In this document: one piece after another, positions 17,053 through 25,914 of the stretch | Layout: every line of letters starts with the position of its first letter | Numbering within the stretch: the stretch's first letter is position 1 | NCBI RefSeq assembly: GCF_042033325.1 | Contig: NZ_CP160095.1 | DNA from: Sneathia sanguinegens | GTDB taxonomy: Bacteria > Fusobacteriota > Fusobacteriia > Fusobacteriales > Leptotrichiaceae | Direction: 5' to 3' (one strand) | DNA: 64,000 bases | Position numbers and translations under genes: made by a program | The notes under the pieces: model-generated | What the model was told of the DNA's origin: nothing | Databases searched by the model: none | The model's input: the letters and a program-made list of their open reading frames with translations, nothing else

Positions 17053-18839
17053 TAGGCGAATATGTAAATGTAGATTTTATAGAAGAACAAAATACATATT
17101 TTGGTTATTTTGAAAACAGGGACTCTATTATATTTATACATGCTAAAAATATTAAAAGCATAAATAAAATATCAAAAATAGTAGTAGAATACATAGTCCA
17201 AGAACTTATAGAAGCTGAAGAATATACTGTTGAATATTTATGTTCAACTATAGAAAAATTAAAAAAATATATGGAAGAACAGAATATAAATGAATTAGAT
17301 TCTCTAGCTATTATACAAAGTGATGCAAATACATATAATGCAGTTTTAATAGGGGATATAGTGTTTAAATATTTTGAAAATGGAAATATTGCTTTTGAAA
17401 CAAAGGCGATGTCGAAATGTTTAGGGGGTGTTCAAAATATAAAAGCATATATTCTAGAAGATAAAAAATTGCATGAAAATGATAGCATAAAATTATATAA
17501 TAAAGACTTAGATTGTGTTACTATTCTTTTCTCTAAAATATTGCAAAAAGATGCAATAAAAAGTAATAAGATTAACATTAAATTCTTAATAATCACATTC
17601 ATTTTTCTTTTCTCTATTGTTTATGCGGCAATAAATATAGCAATAGTAAAAAAATATGATAGAAGTTTAGATGAAATAAATAATGATCTAGATATATATA
17701 TTAAAAATTGTGAAGTTCAAAATATCAATATCGAAATTTCAAATATTGAAAAGTTATATAAGCAATTAGATAGAAAAAAATATTTAATAATTCCACAAAA
17801 AAAATTAATTAAGTTCTTAAATAATAAGGAAAAAATAAAAAAAATAAAAGAAGATATTAAAATTATTCAAAAAATAAAAAAAGAAATAAAAGAAGCAGAA
17901 GAAAATTTAAATTTAAATTCTTATAATACTACAAGGCAATTATATAAAGGTATATATATAATGCACACTAATCTGTTACCCATCGAATCAATAAAAAAAC
18001 AAATCGATAAAAAACTTGTAATGCTTGATGAAATTGAAAATGTTGAAAAATATAAAGAACAGGCAGATCAATTTTTTGAACAAAAAGAATTTAGTAAGGC
18101 AAGAAAACTATATGAAAAAATAGAACAAATTGAATTAAAATATAAATCAAGTTCAAGTGTAAGTGAAAAAATACAAGAATGTAAAAAATATATTTCTGAT
18201 CTTGAAGAAGAAACTAAAAAACTTATTCTTGTTATTGAAACACAAAAAAGTGTTAATTTAAAAAAAGCTATAAATCTTTACTTTGAGTTATTAAAAAAAT
18301 ATGAAATATTAGAAGATGAATTGAATATTAATGAAATAAAAAATAATATAAAAGTGTTAGAAAGTAACATTAAATATGAATATCAAAGAGCTGTTGATTT
18401 AAGAAATGAAGCAAAAGAATATCAAACAAATAAAAATTATAGAAATTCAATGGAATGCTTAATACAAAGTAATGAACTTTTAAAAAAACTCGATTTAGAA
18501 AATGAAATTGCAGTGAATGATATTGCTATTAGAAAGTTAAAAAATTTAATTAGTTCAGAGATTAAAGAGATAAAACAAAAATCTGAAAAAACTTCAATAA
18601 AAAAAGTAGATAAAGAAAAAGAGAGAAATCAAATAATAAATAGTATAAATCTAAGTATAAAGAAGGGAGATTCATATATAAAGGAGGATGACTGGAACAA
18701 TGCAATAATTGAATATAAAAGAGCTTTAGATTTTTGTGAAACGATAGGAATACATGATGCAAAATATGAGAAATTAAAGAAAAAGCTAGGATATGCAATA
18801 AAAAAATCAAATGGCGGATGGTGGAAAATATGGAAGTGA
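17040..18839 (+). CDS. Membrane protein with PP2C-like N-terminus and long helical repeats
   Basis: A 599-aa protein. Residues 1-165 resemble a PP2C fold (LAIIQSDANTYNAVLIGDIVFK, then KCLGG and a closing CVTILFSKIL), but the metal-binding DGMGG loop is absent, so it is probably not an active phosphatase. One transmembrane helix follows (about 182-203, FLIITFIFLFSIVYAAINIA). The remaining 390 residues are Lys/Glu-rich coiled coils with TPR-like units (FFEQKEFSKARKLYEKIEQI; DWNNAIIEYKRALDFCE). It could sense phosphorylation and scaffold the apparatus at the inner membrane. The PP2C assignment is tentative. It overlaps the next gene by 10 nt. Confidence 0.5.
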   Translation: MAGLIGEYVNVDFIEEQNTYFGYFENRDSIIFIHAKNIKSINKISKIVVEYIVQELIEAEEYTVEYLCSTIEKLKKYMEEQNINELDSLAIIQSDANTYNAVLIGDIVFKYFENGNIAFETKAMSKCLGGVQNIKAYILEDKKLHENDSIKLYNKDLDCVTILFSKILQKDAIKSNKINIKFLIITFIFLFSIVYAAINIAIVKKYDRSLDEINNDLDIYIKNCEVQNINIEISNIEKLYKQLDRKKYLIIPQKKLIKFLNNKEKIKKIKEDIKIIQKIKKEIKEAEENLNLNSYNTTRQLYKGIYIMHTNLLPIESIKKQIDKKLVMLDEIENVEKYKEQADQFFEQKEFSKARKLYEKIEQIELKYKSSSSVSEKIQECKKYISDLEEETKKLILVIETQKSVNLKKAINLYFELLKKYEILEDELNINEIKNNIKVLESNIKYEYQRAVDLRNEAKEYQTNKNYRNSMECLIQSNELLKKLDLENEIAVNDIAIRKLKNLISSEIKEIKQKSEKTSIKKVDKEKERNQIINSINLSIKKGDSYIKEDDWNNAIIEYKRALDFCETIGIHDAKYEKLKKKLGYAIKKSNGGWWKIWK

Positions 18840-19399
18840 TAGCTAATGATAAAATAATAAAAATTTCAAATTTAAAGATATATGAAAATTACATAGTGAA
18901 AGAATACTATAATCGATATAAATTTGTAAAAGTAATAGCAGAAAATGAGATTAGTATAAATAAAAAATTAAAGAAATTAGGTTTAGTATATGTACCAAAA
19001 TTATTATCTATTAAACAAAATGACAAATTTATAAAATTATACTTTGAAAAAATCGAAGGTAGAACTTTAGGAAATGTGAAATTCGTGTATATGAAATTCG
19101 AAGAAAAATATAGATTATTTTTCAAAATTTTAAATTTAATAAAGCTATTACACATGAATAATATAGTACATAATGATTTAAAAATGTCAAATATTATTCT
19201 TAATTATGATAAGGAAATATATTTAATTGATTTTGCTTTATCAACTTTAAAAGATGAGGCTAATTGTAAATATGATTTACAGGATTTAACAGCTATTGCT
19301 GAAAAAATTTTTGAAAAAAAGGTTATAATATCTGCAAATACTATACATGGCTATATAAAAAAAGTAAATGAAATTAAGTATTATCTTTCAAATAGTTAG
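18830..19399 (+). CDS. Minimal eukaryotic-like (Bud32/RIO-like) protein kinase
   Basis: A kinase fold reduced to 189 aa when started at ATG 18830, which has a GGTGG site; an upstream ATG at 18818 lacks one. The catalytic loop is IVHNDLKMSNIIL (His114, Asp116, Lys118, Asn121) and the metal-binding motif is IDFA (Asp134) in place of DFG. A glycine-rich loop is not evident; VKEYYN..FVKVIAENEISIN provides the Lys and the alphaC-type Glu. With two FHA proteins and a phosphatase-like protein upstream, it completes a phospho-signalling set comparable with PpkA/PppA/Fha1. ATP-binding residues appear intact, so activity is plausible. Confidence 0.65.
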   Translation: MEVIANDKIIKISNLKIYENYIVKEYYNRYKFVKVIAENEISINKKLKKLGLVYVPKLLSIKQNDKFIKLYFEKIEGRTLGNVKFVYMKFEEKYRLFFKILNLIKLLHMNNIVHNDLKMSNIILNYDKEIYLIDFALSTLKDEANCKYDLQDLTAIAEKIFEKKVIISANTIHGYIKKVNEIKYYLSNS

Positions 19400-19430
19400 A
19401 AAAAATATAGATTTCAAAATCAATCATTTT

Positions 19431-19463
19431 AGGCACGATAGTTATTATACTATTGTGTCTATT
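19431..19463 (+). terminator. Hairpin between the kinase and the 714-aa gene (weak terminator or attenuator)
   Basis: A 12-bp stem with two G-U pairs (AGGCACGATAGT at 19431-19442 with ACTATTGTGTCT at 19449-19460) and a 6-nt loop is followed only by ATTTAATTA. It may reduce rather than stop transcription into the next gene. Confidence 0.5.
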
Positions 19464-19482
19464 TAATTAAAGGTATTATGAA

Positions 19483-21627
19483 ATGAGTTTTTATACAAAA
19501 GAAGAATTAATATTAAAAAATTATGATGAATTATATAAAATTGCAGTAGATGAAAGGTTAATAAATTTATTTTCCAAAGATAGAACAAAACAAGAATTAA
19601 TAGAATTGATTTTAGAATATAGGGAAGATAAATATGATAAAAAAATTATAGATTTAAATTTAGAATTTTTTCAGAGATTGCAAGAAATTATTGATGAGCA
19701 TTTAGTTATAATAGAAAAGCAAGCAATGGATATTGAAGTTCCAAGAAAAATTATAATATATCAAGATATATTATTTAATAAGGAAATTGATGAATATCAT
19801 ATTTTAATTTCAAAAAATCTTGATATAAATACAGATTTTGTTTTATTGATAGGTAAAAATTTATATATTTATTGCATATTTAGTCTTAAATTAGATATAG
19901 AATATAGGTCAGACAAATATTTAAAATACATATTTTCCAATAAATATGTTGAGAGATTTGATTTTGATAAAGAATTTTGTGAAGATGTAAAATTAGTTTT
20001 CTTTAATAATCAGATGGCTAATTTATTGATGGAAATTTATAAATTTCAACAAACACAATATATACCTGAAAAAATATACTGTTATTCTGTTAAAATTCTC
20101 GAAATAAAAGTTAAAAAAACAACGATTTCTTCTTATAAATTTCCAATATTATTTGTTGAAAATAAGATTATATGTAAATATTTTACAAAAGAATTTTCTA
20201 TGTATATAAAGAAAATAGATACTAACAAAATATATGTTGAGTATTTTGAAAATGCAAAAGATATATTAACAAAAAGAAATAATATTTTTTATGGAACATA
20301 TTTTAATGACATAGAGAAATTCTTCAGTAATTCTTCTGAATATATAGAAATATATGATGACTTTTTTAAAATGTTAAGAATAAATAAAAAGAAATTAATA
20401 AATTTGTTTTTGAATGAAATTATTGAATTAATTCAAAGTTTTTCAAAATGTAAATTTGATAAGTTTTATTCTGTAGGTCTTGATTTAAGAAATGAAAAAT
20501 TTGAGTATTTAAGTATAAATTTTTTGATAAACTATTCTTTATTGAGTAAAAAAATAGTTTCAAAATTAGATACATATAAAAGTGATAAATATTTAATAAT
20601 TACATCTGAAATAAATGCTTTCAAAATTACAAGTAATAATTATTCAATTATCGAGAAAGATATAAATTATATGGTTAAAATAGAAAGTACTTTAAACTTA
20701 AAAGAAAAATGTTTAAGTTATAATAAGCTATTGCATAAAATTATGAATTTGATAAAATTTAAAATTTTAAATATTCCTCAAGAAAATTTATTTCTTAAAG
20801 AAAAGATAGAATATTTAATGAATAATGGGTTTGAAAACTATCAAAAAGATTTTTTAAAAAATGTTGACCAAGCAGAAAAAATATATAAAACAGCTTATTA
20901 TAATTATGAGCAAAGTTTAAATAGTGAATATACAACTATACAAAAAAATTACTACGATTTATATGATATTTCTAAAAGAATTATTGATGAATATAATGCA
21001 AATCCAAAAGAAACTGAGTATAAAATTGAAGAATATAAAATAGTTTTAAAAAAGAATGAAATAGATTTGATCTTATGTGCAGAAATGTATAATTTTTTAA
21101 ATAATTTCTTTAAAGATTTCAAAATATTTGAGGTATTGAATATATATAAAGGTATTAATTTGTTTGGAATTTTTGTTAAGAGTGAATTATTTTATAATCT
21201 ATTAAAAGAATTTATACCGGGTAAAATAATACATTTTTCTCAAGATTTAAAAAATAATTATAATAATATCTTAGAAACAGTAGCCAATTACATTGAAGAC
21301 ATTGATAAGGCTAAGGTAATTGTTAAAAATAATTATATGATAGATAAAATAAAATATGAAATATACTGCTATAATTTTAAAAATGAATTGAAATTAATAA
21401 TGGATACTAAAAATGAAAATGTTGGTTATGTTGACAAATTAGCAAGTATTTCAATTTTAGAAATTTTTATACATGATTTAAATAAAAATAGAAAATATAA
21501 TTTGAATTTGAATATAACAAAAAATTTTTATGAAAGAGATGAAATTGAAACGAAAATTAATCAAAATTATTTAAATGATATAGAGAATGAAATAGTAAGA
21601 ATTTTTTTAAGTACGAAGAAAAATTAA
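19483..21627 (+). CDS. Large unknown protein of the injection-like locus with SAP/Rho-N-like N-terminus
   Basis: I do not recognise the 714-aa protein as a whole. Residues 8-45 (KNYDELYKIAVDERLINLFS, then RTKQELIELILEYRED) look like a SAP or Rho-N helix-extension-helix. The rest alternates beta-rich and helical parts with no transmembrane segment, signal peptide or recognised catalytic motif, and is rich in Ile, Lys, Asn and Tyr. The helical stretch around 470-560 may be coiled. It follows the kinase gene after a hairpin and shares its strand and low-complexity base use, so it is likely the last member of the operon. An adaptor, effector or assembly factor are all possible. Confidence 0.55.
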   Translation: MSFYTKEELILKNYDELYKIAVDERLINLFSKDRTKQELIELILEYREDKYDKKIIDLNLEFFQRLQEIIDEHLVIIEKQAMDIEVPRKIIIYQDILFNKEIDEYHILISKNLDINTDFVLLIGKNLYIYCIFSLKLDIEYRSDKYLKYIFSNKYVERFDFDKEFCEDVKLVFFNNQMANLLMEIYKFQQTQYIPEKIYCYSVKILEIKVKKTTISSYKFPILFVENKIICKYFTKEFSMYIKKIDTNKIYVEYFENAKDILTKRNNIFYGTYFNDIEKFFSNSSEYIEIYDDFFKMLRINKKKLINLFLNEIIELIQSFSKCKFDKFYSVGLDLRNEKFEYLSINFLINYSLLSKKIVSKLDTYKSDKYLIITSEINAFKITSNNYSIIEKDINYMVKIESTLNLKEKCLSYNKLLHKIMNLIKFKILNIPQENLFLKEKIEYLMNNGFENYQKDFLKNVDQAEKIYKTAYYNYEQSLNSEYTTIQKNYYDLYDISKRIIDEYNANPKETEYKIEEYKIVLKKNEIDLILCAEMYNFLNNFFKDFKIFEVLNIYKGINLFGIFVKSELFYNLLKEFIPGKIIHFSQDLKNNYNNILETVANYIEDIDKAKVIVKNNYMIDKIKYEIYCYNFKNELKLIMDTKNENVGYVDKLASISILEIFIHDLNKNRKYNLNLNITKNFYERDEIETKINQNYLNDIENEIVRIFLSTKKN

Positions 21628-21690
21628 CATATTTTTGTGCTAAAAGAATGGCTGATCAGGTCTATATTACTGATGAGATTGCTATAAAAT

Positions 21691-21719
21691 TTGACAGTGT
21701 TTGAAAATCATGTTATACT
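21691..21719 (+). promoter_or_regulatory. Strong sigma-70 type promoter of rlpA
   Basis: TTGACA (21691-21696), a 17-nt spacer and TATACT (21714-21719). This is the best -35/-10 match in the window, 24 bp before the rlpA ATG. Confidence 0.85.
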
Positions 21720-21742
21720 GTTATTGCAATGAGGAGGTGCAA

Positions 21743-22258
21743 ATGAAAAAATTACTTACTGCGTTTTTTGTCTTCGTAATGTTTTCGCAACAAGTTTATG
21801 CAAAGAGGGTAAAAAATAAGGAAAGTAGTCAATCATCTAATATCAAAGTTGACATCATAAAAAAGATAATTAATGAAGTAGACATCAACGATGATATTTT
21901 CAAATCCTTAAAGGAAGAAAACAAAAACCAACCTACGAATGTTGATACAAATTCACGAAGATTTACTCACTATCAAGTAGGAACTGCATCATACTATGGT
22001 GATAAGTGGAATGGAAGAAAAACATCGAATGGGGAAGTATTTAACACAAGTTTATTAACAGCTGCACATAAGAGCTTGCCTTTTGGTACCTTAGTTCGAG
22101 TTACTAATAACTCAAATGGCAAATCTGTAATAGTTAGAATTAATGACAGAGGACCTTTTGTGAAGGGTAGGGTTATAGATCTTACAAGAGCAGCATTTCA
22201 AGCAATAGAAAGTGTAAATAAAGGTCTAACTAGAGTAAAGTTAGAAATTATAAAATAA
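21743..22258 (+). CDS. rlpA: RlpA-like double-psi beta-barrel lytic transglycosylase
   Basis: The start is set at ATG 21743, after GAGGAGG; an in-frame ATG at 21701 lies upstream but overlaps the promoter. Residues 1-20 form a Sec signal peptide (KKLLTAFFVFVMFSQQVYA). A variable linker precedes the RlpA domain (about 75-171): GTASYYGDKWNGRKTSNGEV, TAAHKSLPFGTLVRVTN and VRINDRGPFVKGRVIDLTRA. The catalytic-type Glu and Asp (GEVF; NDRGP) are conserved. RlpA cleaves naked glycan strands at the septum or wall. It lacks a lipobox and an SPOR domain, so it would be soluble in the periplasm. Confidence 0.9.
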   Translation: MKKLLTAFFVFVMFSQQVYAKRVKNKESSQSSNIKVDIIKKIINEVDINDDIFKSLKEENKNQPTNVDTNSRRFTHYQVGTASYYGDKWNGRKTSNGEVFNTSLLTAAHKSLPFGTLVRVTNNSNGKSVIVRINDRGPFVKGRVIDLTRAAFQAIESVNKGLTRVKLEIIK

Positions 22259-22272
22259 TAAATTTTGGTTGG

Positions 22273-22347
22273 TAAAGTAAAAGCATTTATAATGCATTTA
22301 CTTTAATGAATTGACTATGAGAACAGGCGTTTTTAACGCCTATTTTT
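22273..22347 (+). terminator. Two hairpins ending in a terminator after rlpA
   Basis: A 14-bp stem with one mismatch (22273-22305) has no T-run. The second hairpin, AGGCGTT-TTT-AACGCCT at 22325-22341 followed by ATTTTTATA, is a typical terminator. Confidence 0.75.
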
Positions 22348-22434
22348 ATAACTTTAAATATAACAACGGTTATTTTAGATTGATAAAAATATTTAAATGT
22401 TGTACAATTAAATAGAATTATAAGAAAGGAGTGT

Positions 22435-24921
22435 ATGTCTTCAAAAGAATACATACAGAAAAATATGTTCCTAAAAAGATCAAATAAATTAGCTATGGTA
22501 GATTTTGATGGATCAAAAATCACCTTCAATGATATGGTTGATTATGTAAAATATTTTTCAAATAATATATTTAAAGATATTGAAAAAAGAAAACATGTTT
22601 TAATAATAGCTGAAAATAGAAAAGAATGGGTATTTAGTTTTTTTGCATTATGGGATAAAAATGCGATACCTGTAGCAATTGATGCATTATGCACAAAAGA
22701 AGAAATTAAATATTATTTAAATGATTGTGATCCAGATGCTATTGTGGTTACAAATACAACTTATGATACTGTAAAATCTGCTATATCAGAAGTCGATAAA
22801 AGAATAAAATTATATAATATTGACGATTATGAATTAGCAAAGATTAGTGATGAAAGAGAATTAATTACACCAAAGGGTGAAGATGTTGCATTGATGATAT
22901 ATACTTCTGGTACTACAGGGAATGCGAAAGGTATTATGTTAACTTTTAATAATATTATTGGTGAAATTAAAGGGGTTCAAAGTGTTAATATAGCAAAAAG
23001 TGACGAACAAATTTTATCTATTTTACCTTATCATCATATTTTACCTTTAATGGCAACTTGCTTATTTGAATATTATTATGAAAATATGATGTCGGTAGTT
23101 TTAGTTGACAAGTTAACAAGTCAAGAAATATTAAAAAAATTAGAAGAAAATGATGTTACTATGCTTGTTGCAGTTCCTAGAGTTTATAAATTATTCTATA
23201 AGTCAATAAAGGAAAAAATAAATAGTAGTCTTATTGCAAGAATTTTTTATTCTATAGCTAAAAAAGTAAATAATAAGAAATTTTCTAAGTTTATTTTTAA
23301 AAAAGTTCACAATATCTTTGGTGGGAAATTGAGAACTATGATTGCTGGTGGTGCGAAATCAGATCCAGATATGATAGAATTTTTTGAAGTACTAGGTTTT
23401 ACATATTGTGAAGGTTATGGTTTGTCAGAAACAGCACCAGTTGTGGCAGGAAGTGTACCACCTTTTCATAGAATAGGTACTGTAGGACATCCTTTAAAAA
23501 ATGTAAAAGTAAAAATAATTGACAATGAATTATGTGTAAAAGGACCAATGGTAATGAAAGGTTACTATAATAAGCCTGAAAAAACAAAGGAAGTTTTTAC
23601 AGAAGATGGTTGGTTTAGAACTGGGGATTTAGCTACTATAAGCGATGATGGGTATATAACAATTATCGGTCGTGCAAATGCAATGATAGTTTTATCAAAT
23701 GGTAAAAATATAGATCCAGAAAAGTTAGAAAATAAAATACAAATGATGGCTGAAGATAAAATAGAAGAAATAGGAATATTTGGTAAAAATGATAAATTAT
23801 GTGCTTTAATAGTACCAAAACCTAATATCGCTAATATTACAACTTATATTAGAGATGTTATTCAAATTTATAATAAAGAGGCACATAATTATGAAAAAAT
23901 ACTTAATTATAAGCTTGTAGAACAAGAGTTGCCTAAAACAAGGGTAGGTAAATTAAGAAGATTTATGTTACCTGAAATTTTTGGAGGTAAAGTAGAGAAA
24001 AAAGAAATAAAAAATGAACCAAATACTATGGCATATAAGGTACTTAAAGCATATATACAAAAAATGAAAAATACTGAAGTGGGTCCTGACGAAAACTTTG
24101 AAATTGAAATTGGTTTAGATTTATTAGATCAAATGGAATTTATAACTTATATAGAAAATAGTTTTAATTTAAAAATAGATGAAGAAATAATTTCAAAAAA
24201 TCATAATTTAAGACTTTTATCAAAGTATATAGAACAATTATCAACTGAATTTAATGAAAAATTAATTGATTTATCATGTATAATTAAGGAAGCTCCATAT
24301 AAAAAGTTAAATGATTCTATAGGTTCTTGTGTTGTTAAACCAATATTATTAGTTCTTAGTAAAATTTATTTTAGATTAAAAGTTACAGGAAAAAATAAAA
24401 TTGAAGATACACCTACTATTTTTATAGCAAATCATGAAAGTTTTGTAGATGCACCCTTAATAATACAAGCTTTACCGAATAATATATTGAAAAAAACATA
24501 TTTTTATGCATTAGAAAAATATTTTAAATCAAATATAATGAAATATATTTTAAAACATGCAAATGTAATAACCGTAAATATTGATAAAGATATTAAGGAT
24601 AGTATAGAGCAAGTTTCAAATGTTTTAAAACAAAAGAAAAATATTTTTATATTCCCTGAAGGTTCAAGAACAAAGGATGGAAACTTAGCTGAATTTAAAA
24701 AGATATTTGCTATAATTTCAAAAGATTTAAATGTTAAAATTCAATGTATAGGAATTGATGGAGCTTATGAAGCATATTCAAGATTTTCAAAGTTTCCTAA
24801 ACCTAAAAAAATAACTGTTGATGTATTGGATTTAGTTTATCCTAAAGATAAAACATATGATCAAATTGTAGAAGAATGTGTTAATATTTTCAAAGAATAT
24901 AAGGAGTCTAAGAAAAAATGA
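22435..24921 (+). CDS. Fused acyl-CoA/ACP synthetase, ACP-like domain and 1-acylglycerol-phosphate acyltransferase
   Basis: An 828-aa fusion resembling Aas, which reacylates lysophospholipids or activates exogenous fatty acids. Residues 1-530 are an AMP-forming ligase (YTSGTTGNAKG at 156-166; EGYGLSETAPVV; TGDLATISDDGYITIIGR). An ACP-like segment follows (about 530-605), but the phosphopantetheine Ser is replaced by Leu563 in GLDLLDQMEF. The C-terminal PlsC domain has NHESFVD (666-672) and FPEGSR (740-745). With the Ser missing, the middle domain may only be structural. The AAAGGAG site and short spacing support ATG 22435. It overlaps mtnN by 4 nt. Confidence 0.88.
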   Translation: MSSKEYIQKNMFLKRSNKLAMVDFDGSKITFNDMVDYVKYFSNNIFKDIEKRKHVLIIAENRKEWVFSFFALWDKNAIPVAIDALCTKEEIKYYLNDCDPDAIVVTNTTYDTVKSAISEVDKRIKLYNIDDYELAKISDERELITPKGEDVALMIYTSGTTGNAKGIMLTFNNIIGEIKGVQSVNIAKSDEQILSILPYHHILPLMATCLFEYYYENMMSVVLVDKLTSQEILKKLEENDVTMLVAVPRVYKLFYKSIKEKINSSLIARIFYSIAKKVNNKKFSKFIFKKVHNIFGGKLRTMIAGGAKSDPDMIEFFEVLGFTYCEGYGLSETAPVVAGSVPPFHRIGTVGHPLKNVKVKIIDNELCVKGPMVMKGYYNKPEKTKEVFTEDGWFRTGDLATISDDGYITIIGRANAMIVLSNGKNIDPEKLENKIQMMAEDKIEEIGIFGKNDKLCALIVPKPNIANITTYIRDVIQIYNKEAHNYEKILNYKLVEQELPKTRVGKLRRFMLPEIFGGKVEKKEIKNEPNTMAYKVLKAYIQKMKNTEVGPDENFEIEIGLDLLDQMEFITYIENSFNLKIDEEIISKNHNLRLLSKYIEQLSTEFNEKLIDLSCIIKEAPYKKLNDSIGSCVVKPILLVLSKIYFRLKVTGKNKIEDTPTIFIANHESFVDAPLIIQALPNNILKKTYFYALEKYFKSNIMKYILKHANVITVNIDKDIKDSIEQVSNVLKQKKNIFIFPEGSRTKDGNLAEFKKIFAIISKDLNVKIQCIGIDGAYEAYSRFSKFPKPKKITVDVLDLVYPKDKTYDQIVEECVNIFKEYKESKKK

Positions 24922-25604
24922 TAGGAATTATAGGAGCTATGAATGAAGAAATTTCTGTTATATTAAAAGAGCTAAAAGATATAGAAGAAATTTATAAATA
25001 TAATATAAAATTTTATAAGGGTTTTTATAAAAATAAAGAAATAGTTGTAGTTGAATCAGGTGTTGGTATGGTAAATGCAAGTACTATTGCGACTCTTTTG
25101 ATTTCAATTTTTGACATAGAATTGCTTCTTTTTTCTGGTGTAGCTGGTGGTTTAAAAGAAGGTATAAAAGTTGGAGATGTTGTTATTGGGACTTCATTTG
25201 TAGAATATATGTATGATTTATCTAAAATAGATAATAAATATGTTAAGGGTCAAATTGCTGGGACAAAAAAAAGAGATATAAGTGCATGTGATAAACTACT
25301 TAATTTTGTAAAAAAATTAAATTTAGAAAATATATATTATGGAAGAATAATATCTGGAGATACCTTCGTTGCAGATATGAAAATAAAGGAAGAATTGATA
25401 AAAGAATTTGATCCATTTGCTGTTGATATGGAAAGTGCAGCTGTTGCACATACTTGTGTTAAACTAGGTATAGATTATTTGATAATAAGATCAATATCAG
25501 ATGCATATAAAGGAACATATGTTGAGTATGAAAAATTTTTGAACTATGCTTGTAATAATTCAAAAAATATTATATTTAATATATTAGAAAGGTTAATAAA
25601 ATGA
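24918..25604 (+). CDS. mtnN: 5'-methylthioadenosine/S-adenosylhomocysteine nucleosidase
   Basis: MtnN (Pfs) hydrolyses MTA and SAH to adenine plus the thioribose or S-ribosylhomocysteine, recycling by-products of SAM use. The 228 aa begin MIGIIGAMNEEI with the family Glu, followed by VVESGVGMVNAS, GVAGGLKEGIKVGDVVIG and AVDMESAAVAHTC with the conserved purine-binding Met-Glu and the ISD motif (Asp in RSISDAYKG). It overlaps the ligase fusion by ATGA and the small ORF that follows by 4 nt. No luxS is nearby. Confidence 0.95.
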   Translation: MIGIIGAMNEEISVILKELKDIEEIYKYNIKFYKGFYKNKEIVVVESGVGMVNASTIATLLISIFDIELLLFSGVAGGLKEGIKVGDVVIGTSFVEYMYDLSKIDNKYVKGQIAGTKKRDISACDKLLNFVKKLNLENIYYGRIISGDTFVADMKIKEELIKEFDPFAVDMESAAVAHTCVKLGIDYLIIRSISDAYKGTYVEYEKFLNYACNNSKNIIFNILERLIK

Positions 25605-25771
25605 GAAATAAAGGTTTTTTAATTAGTTTAATAGAAATATTATTTATATGCTTTTTCTTATTTTTAATTTATAACAAAGGTTTATACATATATAATACAT
25701 CAAAAATAGAAACAAATAAGGTTATTTCTAAATTTAATATTAGGGAGAAAAATTTTTATGAAAAAAAGTGA
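25601..25771 (+). CDS. 56-aa single-pass membrane protein
   Basis: ATG 25601 overlaps the mtnN stop (ATGA). The product has one strongly hydrophobic helix (residues 5-23, GFLISLIEILFICFFLFLIY) and a basic, Asn-rich C-terminus. GFLISLIE faintly recalls prepilin N-termini (GFTLIE), but the Glu is at +7 rather than +5, so I do not call it a pilin. Expression is supported by operon overlap on both sides. Function unknown. Confidence 0.5.
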   Translation: MRNKGFLISLIEILFICFFLFLIYNKGLYIYNTSKIETNKVISKFNIREKNFYEKK

Positions 25772-25889
25772 ATTAGAAAAAAAGATATTGGAAGAATATA
25801 TGAAAGAGAAAGATTTAATCTGTGGTTGTGAAGAAATAAGTTTTGAAGATTATAAAAAATATTATTTAGCAACTAAAAAAAAGAAGTAG
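25758..25889 (+). CDS. 43-aa charged small protein
   Basis: ATG 25758 follows AGGGAGAAA with good spacing and overlaps the previous ORF by 14 nt. The product, KKSELEKKILEEYM... ending KKKK, is highly charged and helical with a CGC pair (residues 22-24). The stop lies inside the terminator stem. Function unknown; it may be an operon-encoded small regulator. Confidence 0.45.
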   Translation: MKKSELEKKILEEYMKEKDLICGCEEISFEDYKKYYLATKKKK

Positions 25890-25914
25890 TTCATGTGACT
25901 ACTTCTTTCTTTTT
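25881..25914. terminator. Bidirectional terminator between the small ORFs and the dctA-like gene
   Basis: A 10-bp perfect stem (AAGAAGTAGT, loop TCATGTG, ACTACTTCTT) is flanked by an A-run on the left and TTCTTTTTTT on the right, so it can terminate both converging units. It overlaps both stop codons. Confidence 0.85.

Noticed and set aside
25601..25771. Type IV pilin-like protein
   Set aside because: The hydrophobic start resembles GFTLIE, but the Glu is two positions late and there is no pilus gene nearby.
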